DNA from: Sphingorhabdus sp. 109
GTDB lineage: Bacteria > Pseudomonadota > Alphaproteobacteria > Sphingomonadales > Sphingomonadaceae
Length of the DNA stretch: 64,000 nucleotides
NCBI RefSeq assembly: GCF_902506555.1
Contig: NZ_LR732707.1
Location: forward strand, 272,001-336,000
Reading direction: 5' to 3'
The position numbers were made by a program, and so were the translations under genes. Shown piece after piece: positions 59,490-64,000 of this stretch (within the stretch, counting starts at the first letter, position 1; each line of letters opens with the position of its first letter). The notes under the pieces are model-generated. The model was not told where the DNA came from. It did not search any database and saw nothing but the letters and a program-made list of their open reading frames with translations.

Positions 59490-60947
59490 ATGAATTTCAA
59501 CTTTGCCAACGAGCGCCCCGCGAATGCTGATGCGATTATCTTTGCTATCGCCGAGAATGGACTGAACGATTTCGAGCTCAGGCTTGAACAAGCAAATACC
59601 GTCAAGGCGGGGGCAAAAGCCGCCCGGTTTTCCGGCAAGCTGGGCGAGGTTTTCGAGATTTTCGTTACCGAGGCGGGCACCGTCCAGCGGATCATCTTGA
59701 CCGGACTGGGCAAGGGCAAGGCCAATAATGCCGAATCGGCCGGTGGTTCGGCCATTGCCAAAATCCTGGCATCCGGCGCGAAACATGCGGTCATCGAACC
59801 GTCGGGTCTCGATCAGGAGCGGCTCGCCAAATTGCTCTTCGGCGCGAAATTGCGCAGCTGGCGGCATGACAAATACCGCACAACCATGCCGGAAAAGCAG
59901 AAGGTTACACTGCAGACAATCACTGTGCTCGACCGGGATCTGGAGACCGCCAAAACCTGGACGGACTTGTCCGCAGTTGCTGACGGTGTCGCGCTGACCC
60001 GCGAACTGGTCGCCGAACCGGCCAACGCTATCTACCCCGAAAGTTTCGTCGCTCGTTGCGAAGAACTGAAAGAACTGGGTGTCGAATTCACCGTGCTCGG
60101 CTGGGAAGAAATGGAAAAGCTCGGCATGGGCGCGCTGCTCGGGGTTTCGCAGGGGTCCGAACGTCCTCCACGGCTTTTGGCCATGCGTTGGGACGGTACC
60201 AATGGCGAACAGGAGAAACCGCTCGCGCTGGTGGGTAAGGGCGTTACCTTTGACACCGGCGGGATTTCGCTAAAACCGGGTGCCGGCATGGAAGAGATGA
60301 AATGGGACATGGGCGGCGCTGGCGCCGTGGCCGGAACCATGAAGGCCCTGGCGGGGCGCAAGGCCAAGGCGCATGTCGTCGGTGTTTGCGGACTGGTCGA
60401 GAATATGCCGGATGGCAAGGCGCAGCGTCCCGGTGATGTTGTCACCAGTATGAACGGCCAGACCATCGAAGTGATCAACACCGACGCCGAAGGGCGGCTG
60501 GTGCTGTGCGACGCAATGCACTGGACCCAGGAAATGTTCAAACCGGACGTGCTGATCGATCTGGCGACCCTGACCGGTGCGATGATAATCGCGCTCGGCA
60601 ATGAACATGCCGGTTGTTTCAGCAATGATGATGATCTCGCAGAAGATCTAATCGATGCGGGCAAGGATGCCGGTGATCCGCTGTGGCGGCTTCCGGTTGG
60701 TCCGGCCTATGACAAGCTGATCAACTCGCCGATCGCCGACATGAAAAACGTCGGGCCGCGCGGTGCCGGCTCGATCACGGCGGCGCAATTCCTCAAGCGG
60801 TTCGTCAAGGATGGCGTGAAATGGGCGCATCTCGATATTGCCGGCATGGTCTGGGCGGACAAGCCGAGCCCGGTCTGGGACAAGGGCGCGACCGGTTACG
60901 GCGTGCGGCTGCTGAACCAGTATGTCGCCGACAATTTCGAAGACTGA
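59490..60947 (+). CDS. pepA: leucyl aminopeptidase (M17)
   Basis: A 485-aa cytosolic aminopeptidase. The C-terminal catalytic domain has the metal and substrate residues in VGKGVTFDTGGISLKPG, KWDMGGAGAVAG and the signature NTDAEGRLVLCDAMHW. It forms hexamers and releases N-terminal residues from peptides. ATG 59490 is used; the open frame from 59448 is not supported. It is divergent from lptD across about 215 bp, in which no other gene is seen. Confidence 0.95.
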   Translation: MNFNFANERPANADAIIFAIAENGLNDFELRLEQANTVKAGAKAARFSGKLGEVFEIFVTEAGTVQRIILTGLGKGKANNAESAGGSAIAKILASGAKHAVIEPSGLDQERLAKLLFGAKLRSWRHDKYRTTMPEKQKVTLQTITVLDRDLETAKTWTDLSAVADGVALTRELVAEPANAIYPESFVARCEELKELGVEFTVLGWEEMEKLGMGALLGVSQGSERPPRLLAMRWDGTNGEQEKPLALVGKGVTFDTGGISLKPGAGMEEMKWDMGGAGAVAGTMKALAGRKAKAHVVGVCGLVENMPDGKAQRPGDVVTSMNGQTIEVINTDAEGRLVLCDAMHWTQEMFKPDVLIDLATLTGAMIIALGNEHAGCFSNDDDLAEDLIDAGKDAGDPLWRLPVGPAYDKLINSPIADMKNVGPRGAGSITAAQFLKRFVKDGVKWAHLDIAGMVWADKPSPVWDKGATGYGVRLLNQYVADNFED

Positions 60948-60990
60948 TGCGGTTTAGCCATGCGACAAGCCCAGGCTGGAAAGGCGCGCG

Positions 60991-61428
60991 GTGCAGGTTG
61001 ATTTCTATCACCTGACCCGCGATCCGGCGGACCAGCTGGTACCGATGCTGGCGAGCAAGTCGCTGGACGTGGGCAAAAGGCTGCTGTTGCTGGCGCAGGA
61101 CGAAAGCCGTCGCAGGGCGCTCAGCGATGCGCTTTGGAGCACCGACCCGGCCAGCTTTCTCGCGCACGACTTTGCCGGATCCGGGAGGGAGGCCGAGCAA
61201 CCGATTCTGATTTCCGATCAGTGCGCGGCAGCGAACGGCGCATCCTATATCATTCTGTCGGACGGCTTGTGGCGGGACGGTGCGCTGAATTTCGAGCGGG
61301 CCTTCTTCCTGTTTGTCCCCGATCAGATTGATCATGCCCGAACCGTCTGGCGGGAGCTGAAGGCCAAGGAAGATGTCATCCCGCGCTACTGGAAACAGGA
61401 CGGAGGACGCTGGGTCGAAGGGCCGTGA
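60991..61428 (+). CDS. holC: DNA polymerase III chi subunit HolC
   Basis: A 145-aa protein: VDFYHLTRDPADQLVPMLA, KRLLLLAQDESRRRALSDAL, LWSTDPASFLAHDFA and a C-terminal RYWKQDGGRWVEGP. These are HolC family blocks; chi links the clamp-loader complex to SSB. GTG 60991 has GGAAAGG 6 nt upstream. The pepA-holC order is conserved in many Proteobacteria. Confidence 0.92.
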   Translation: MQVDFYHLTRDPADQLVPMLASKSLDVGKRLLLLAQDESRRRALSDALWSTDPASFLAHDFAGSGREAEQPILISDQCAAANGASYIILSDGLWRDGALNFERAFFLFVPDQIDHARTVWRELKAKEDVIPRYWKQDGGRWVEGP

Positions 61429-61494
61429 TTTGCCAATAGCATGGATCTTCGCTATTTTGCGGACCGGTCGCACCAGCAAACCGGAGCCTGTCCC

Positions 61495-62001
61495 ATGTGT
61501 AGATTTCTGATTCTGTCCGTGACCCTTGTTCTTGCCGCCTGCGGCAGCAATGAGAACGAAAGAGCCGCCGGTTCCTTCGACGATGGCGATGGCAACAAGG
61601 GCAGCTATTCGATCCGTGGCGACGAGGAAAATAGCGAGACTGTGATCAGGTCTGGCGAGGAAGAGGTGCGCATCGCCACGGGCGACAAGGCAGCCAACGA
61701 CCTGCCTTTTGATATTAAACTTTATCCCGGTGCCGATATCCAGACCAGCATGTCCGGAATGGGTGAGGGCAAATCGGGTGCGATGCTTGTGTTCCGGACT
61801 GGGGACAGTGCGGATGAAGTGATAGAATTCTATCGCAAGCAGATGGAGGCCCGGGGAATCGCGGTGAAAACAGAGATCAAGTCCGGCGAGATGCAGATGA
61901 TTGGCGGCGAACGGGCGAAAGACGAGGGCTTGCATGTTTCCGTCACAAAATCGCCGGACGGCGGTGTCACCGGTACGATTGTGGCGGGTGCGCAAAACTA
62001 G
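61495..62001 (+). CDS. predicted lipoprotein, paralogue of the one at 11613
   Basis: A 168-aa protein with lipoprotein signal MCRFLILSVTLVLAAC (lipobox LAAC). An acidic linker and a C-terminal domain (LPFDIKLYPGADIQTS, DSADEVIEFYRKQMEARGI) match the lipoprotein at 11613. ATG 61495 with GGAG 8 nt upstream is chosen rather than the frame start 61441. Envelope-anchored; function unknown. Confidence 0.75.
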   Translation: MCRFLILSVTLVLAACGSNENERAAGSFDDGDGNKGSYSIRGDEENSETVIRSGEEEVRIATGDKAANDLPFDIKLYPGADIQTSMSGMGEGKSGAMLVFRTGDSADEVIEFYRKQMEARGIAVKTEIKSGEMQMIGGERAKDEGLHVSVTKSPDGGVTGTIVAGAQN

Positions 62002-62086
62002 GCCGAATCGAAAACTTGCCATGGTGCAGTGCAGCGGCTAAGGGCGGCGCAACTTTTGACTATCCCTACATTTATGGAGCTTTATC

Positions 62087-62509
62087 ATGGCCGTGACACG
62101 GACATTCTCGATCATCAAACCCGATGCGACCCGTCGCAACATCACCGGCGCTGTCACCAAGATGCTGGAAGAAGCCGGTCTGCGCGTCGTCGCGTCCAAG
62201 CGCATCCACATGACTCGCGAACAGGCCGAAGGCTTTTACGCGGTGCACAAGGACCGTCCTTTCTTCGGCGAGCTGGTCGATTTCATGATCAGCGGCCCGT
62301 GCGTCGTACAGGTGCTCGAAGGCGAAAATGCGATGCAGGCGAACCGCGACATCATGGGCGCGACCAATCCTGCAGACGCCGCTCCGGGCACGATCCGCAA
62401 GGAACTGGCCGAAAGCCTCGAAGCCAACACCGTCCACGGTTCGGACAGCGAAGAAAATGCAGCGATTGAAATCGCCTATTTTTTCAACGAAGACGAAATC
62501 GTCGGCTAG
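62087..62509 (+). CDS. ndk: nucleoside-diphosphate kinase
   Basis: A 140-aa enzyme: [59 protein letters not shown] and the active-site His in [12 protein letters not shown]. It transfers phosphate from ATP to NDPs. A strong terminator follows at 62535. The gene is the last of the pepA-holC-lipoprotein-ndk series. Confidence 0.97.
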   Translation: MAVTRTFSIIKPDATRRNITGAVTKMLEEAGLRVVASKRIHMTREQAEGFYAVHKDRPFFGELVDFMISGPCVVQVLEGENAMQANRDIMGATNPADAAPGTIRKELAESLEANTVHGSDSEENAAIEIAYFFNEDEIVG

Positions 62510-62534
62510 GCCTCTCGTCTGGTTCTAGCGTTTT

Positions 62535-62570
62535 AAACGCCCGGTTGCAGAAATGCAGCCGGGCGTTTTT
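62535..62570 (+). terminator. intrinsic terminator of ndk
   Basis: AAACGCCCGGTTGCA-GAAA-TGCAGCCGGGCGTTT: a 15-bp stem with one G-U pair and a GAAA tetraloop, followed by T at 62566-62570. It isolates ndk from the receptor gene. Confidence 0.93.
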
Positions 62571-62697
62571 CATTGGCTTGGCCGAGCCCTGTCACAAAAG
62601 GTTTTTATAAGATTCTCAGAGCAGTCACCAAGCCGAAGCACAGGTGACGCGGACCACTCCTATCGGGGCGACCAACGCATCGAAACGGGGACTGAAA

Positions 62698-64000
62698 ATG
62701 ACAAGAAATTCTGCTGGCCTATCCTTCAAACACAAGTTGATCATCGGAACGGCGCTGCTATCGCCTGCGACGCTGGCGGGCCCGGCTTCTGCCCAGACCG
62801 GTACAGATGATATCGAAGAAGGGGATGTGATCGTCGTTACCGGCTCCATTCTCGAAGCCCAGCAGGCCGCGATTGCAGAGAAACGCGAAGCAAAAAATGT
62901 CGTCGACGTCGCTTCCGCCGATTCTGTTGGCCGTTTTCCCGATGAAAATATTGCAGCCGCACTGACCCGACTGCCCGGTGTCGCGGTGCAGCGCGACCAG
63001 GGGCAGGCGCGCTACATTCAGGTGCGCGGCGCACCCAACCGCTGGACCTCGGTCAGCATCAACGGCATCCCGCAGACCGGGACCGACGAAGGCAGCGCCG
63101 GCCGCGCCTATCGTTTCGACGCTGTCCCCGCCGTGCTCTTGTCTGAATTGCGCGTCAACAAGTCGCTGACCCCGAATATTACCGCCGAGGCGGTGACCGC
63201 CAATGTTGACCTGCTGACCTATTCCGCGCTCGGCAACGAAGGTTTTACCGCGAGCGGCGACGTCGGCTACGGCATGATGGATCTCGGAGATGGCGAGCAG
63301 CGTCAGGGTTCGCTTCGCCTTGGCTGGTCGGATGGCACCTGGGGTATCGTACTCGGCGGATCGCATTACAAGCGTGAGCAGGTCACGGATAACCGGGAAT
63401 ATGGCTATTCGACCGGCACCGACGGCACAATCGCGCCCACCGATATCGACGTGCGCAGCTATCTGCTCGACCGCGAAACCAACGGTCTGTACGGCGATAT
63501 CGAGTTTCAGCCGGTGGACGGTCAAGTGTTCCATGTTCGCGGAATCTATACCGAGTTCAAGGACGACGAGCAGCGCAATGCCTATCAGTTCGAACTTGAC
63601 GAAGCTTCGTCAGGAACCCGCACATCTACCGGCGGAGACCTGGTCAACGTACCGGTTGATGGTGCCTTCAATGACGCCAAATATCGCAACCGTAACCTGA
63701 TCCTGTCCACCGGAGCGGATCTGGAATTTGACGATTGGGGCTTGAGTGCGCAATTGGGCTATACGCGGACCGAGAACAGCACCTATTTGCCGTTGACGCT
63801 TGCTACCACCGGCGGCGCCAATAACGTCTCCTTGACCTACGACCGCAGCGATCCCAATTTCCCGGTCATCACCGGACTCTACGCGACCGACTTCGATGTC
63901 GACCCGATCACCGGCGATCTGATCAACCCTCGACGGGGCGCCGCCATCGACCGGTTCGACCCGACCTCGTTCAACGGTTTCAACTTCATCCTGCCGATCG
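62698..64000 (+). CDS. TonB-dependent receptor (3' end outside window)
   Basis: An open frame runs from ATG 62698 to the window end (434 codons). Signal peptide LLSPATLAGPASAQ, then a TonB-box-like IEEGDVIVVTGS. The plug domain shows VVDVASADSVGRFPDENIAA, LTRLPGVAVQRDQGQ and YIQVRGAPNRWTSVSINGIP, followed by the start of the barrel. It imports a ligand (siderophore, carbohydrate or other) using the TonB-ExbBD energy system. GGGG about 8 nt upstream serves as RBS. The plug form (NVVDV, GRFPDEN, RDQGQ) is the type common in sphingomonad carbohydrate or oligomer receptors. Substrate not predictable. Confidence 0.92.
   Translation, partial: MTRNSAGLSFKHKLIIGTALLSPATLAGPASAQTGTDDIEEGDVIVVTGSILEAQQAAIAEKREAKNVVDVASADSVGRFPDENIAAALTRLPGVAVQRDQGQARYIQVRGAPNRWTSVSINGIPQTGTDEGSAGRAYRFDAVPAVLLSELRVNKSLTPNITAEAVTANVDLLTYSALGNEGFTASGDVGYGMMDLGDGEQRQGSLRLGWSDGTWGIVLGGSHYKREQVTDNREYGYSTGTDGTIAPTDIDVRSYLLDRETNGLYGDIEFQPVDGQVFHVRGIYTEFKDDEQRNAYQFELDEASSGTRTSTGGDLVNVPVDGAFNDAKYRNRNLILSTGADLEFDDWGLSAQLGYTRTENSTYLPLTLATTGGANNVSLTYDRSDPNFPVITGLYATDFDVDPITGDLINPRRGAAIDRFDPTSFNGFNFILPI

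Noticed and set aside
1-64000. CRISPR arrays, insertion sequences, prophage, integrase or rRNA operon
   Set aside because: No regularly spaced repeats, transposase or integrase motifs, phage genes or rRNA sequence were seen. The single tRNA shows no attachment-site duplication.

Overview
The window reads as chromosome from an alphaproteobacterium of the order Sphingomonadales. The support is: a circularly permuted (two-piece) ssrA gene whose tag reading frame is ANDNEALAIAA; a DUF6456 gene beside an XRE regulator; an NDUFS4-type complex I accessory subunit; a polyprenyl synthetase, Ast enzymes and LptD of alphaproteobacterial type; and a moderately high GC content. Genus cannot be fixed from this alone; a marine Sphingorhabdus/Parasphingorhabdus-like organism is a guess. 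I see no rRNA, CRISPR array, insertion sequence or prophage. One tRNA (Pro-GGG) and one tmRNA are present.

Layout. 1-1455: the tail of an unidentified gene and two tandem secreted paralogues. 1465-11544: a catabolic region of two divergent operons. The minus operon runs SDR, MFS (GPH type), acyl-CoA dehydrogenase (ACAD), Zn-alcohol dehydrogenase, APH-type kinase, SDR; the plus operon runs ACAD, ACAD, SDR. A perfect 18-bp palindrome lies just before the plus operon. The APH kinase plus ACAD pair resembles the ACAD10/ACAD11 and Lva (levulinate) systems for 4-hydroxyacyl-CoA. 11569-14254: a lipoprotein behind a perfect inverted repeat, a DUF4197 protein, then about 1.5 kb with no ordinary gene. 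That gap holds a 24-codon ORF with a strong RBS, a cluster of DnaA-box-like sites and two intrinsic terminators. 14447-16743: a KatG with a Sec signal peptide. 16794-18769: an HTD2/MaoC hydratase and an ACAD. 19030-22137: purU facing frmA-frmB (formaldehyde/formyl-THF metabolism). 22175-27180: a serine hydrolase, an M24 peptidase, a small exoribonuclease and a GAF-GGDEF-EAL protein. 27181-28660: an atypical SDR flanked by gene debris.

28828-47579 is mostly housekeeping: tRNA-Pro, yajC-secD-secF-Mth938, a glycosyltransferase, XRE/DUF6456, uup, a D-amino acid aminotransferase, SIMPL and PepSY proteins with a two-component system, chorismate mutase, a polyprenyl synthetase, the NDUFS4 homologue, Nudix, two TPM proteins with lemA, mscL, two small acidic lipoproteins with near-identical terminators, ssrA, and a small membrane protein. 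47680-51154 is an arginine succinyltransferase (AST) operon, astB-astA plus an M20 hydrolase. 51611-53716 is malate synthase G. 53713-59274 is the envelope/maintenance operon lptD-surA-pdxA-rsmA, divergent from pepA-holC, a lipoprotein gene and ndk. A TonB-dependent receptor runs off the right end.

Functionally, the left part points to acyl-CoA beta-oxidation of unusual (hydroxylated or branched) acids, feeding acetyl-CoA and glyoxylate metabolism (glcB). The right part is core outer-membrane, Sec and RNA-quality functions. Nothing here is clearly a new defence or mobile system. The parts least explained by known genes are the 12941-14446 gap and the kinase/ACAD locus.
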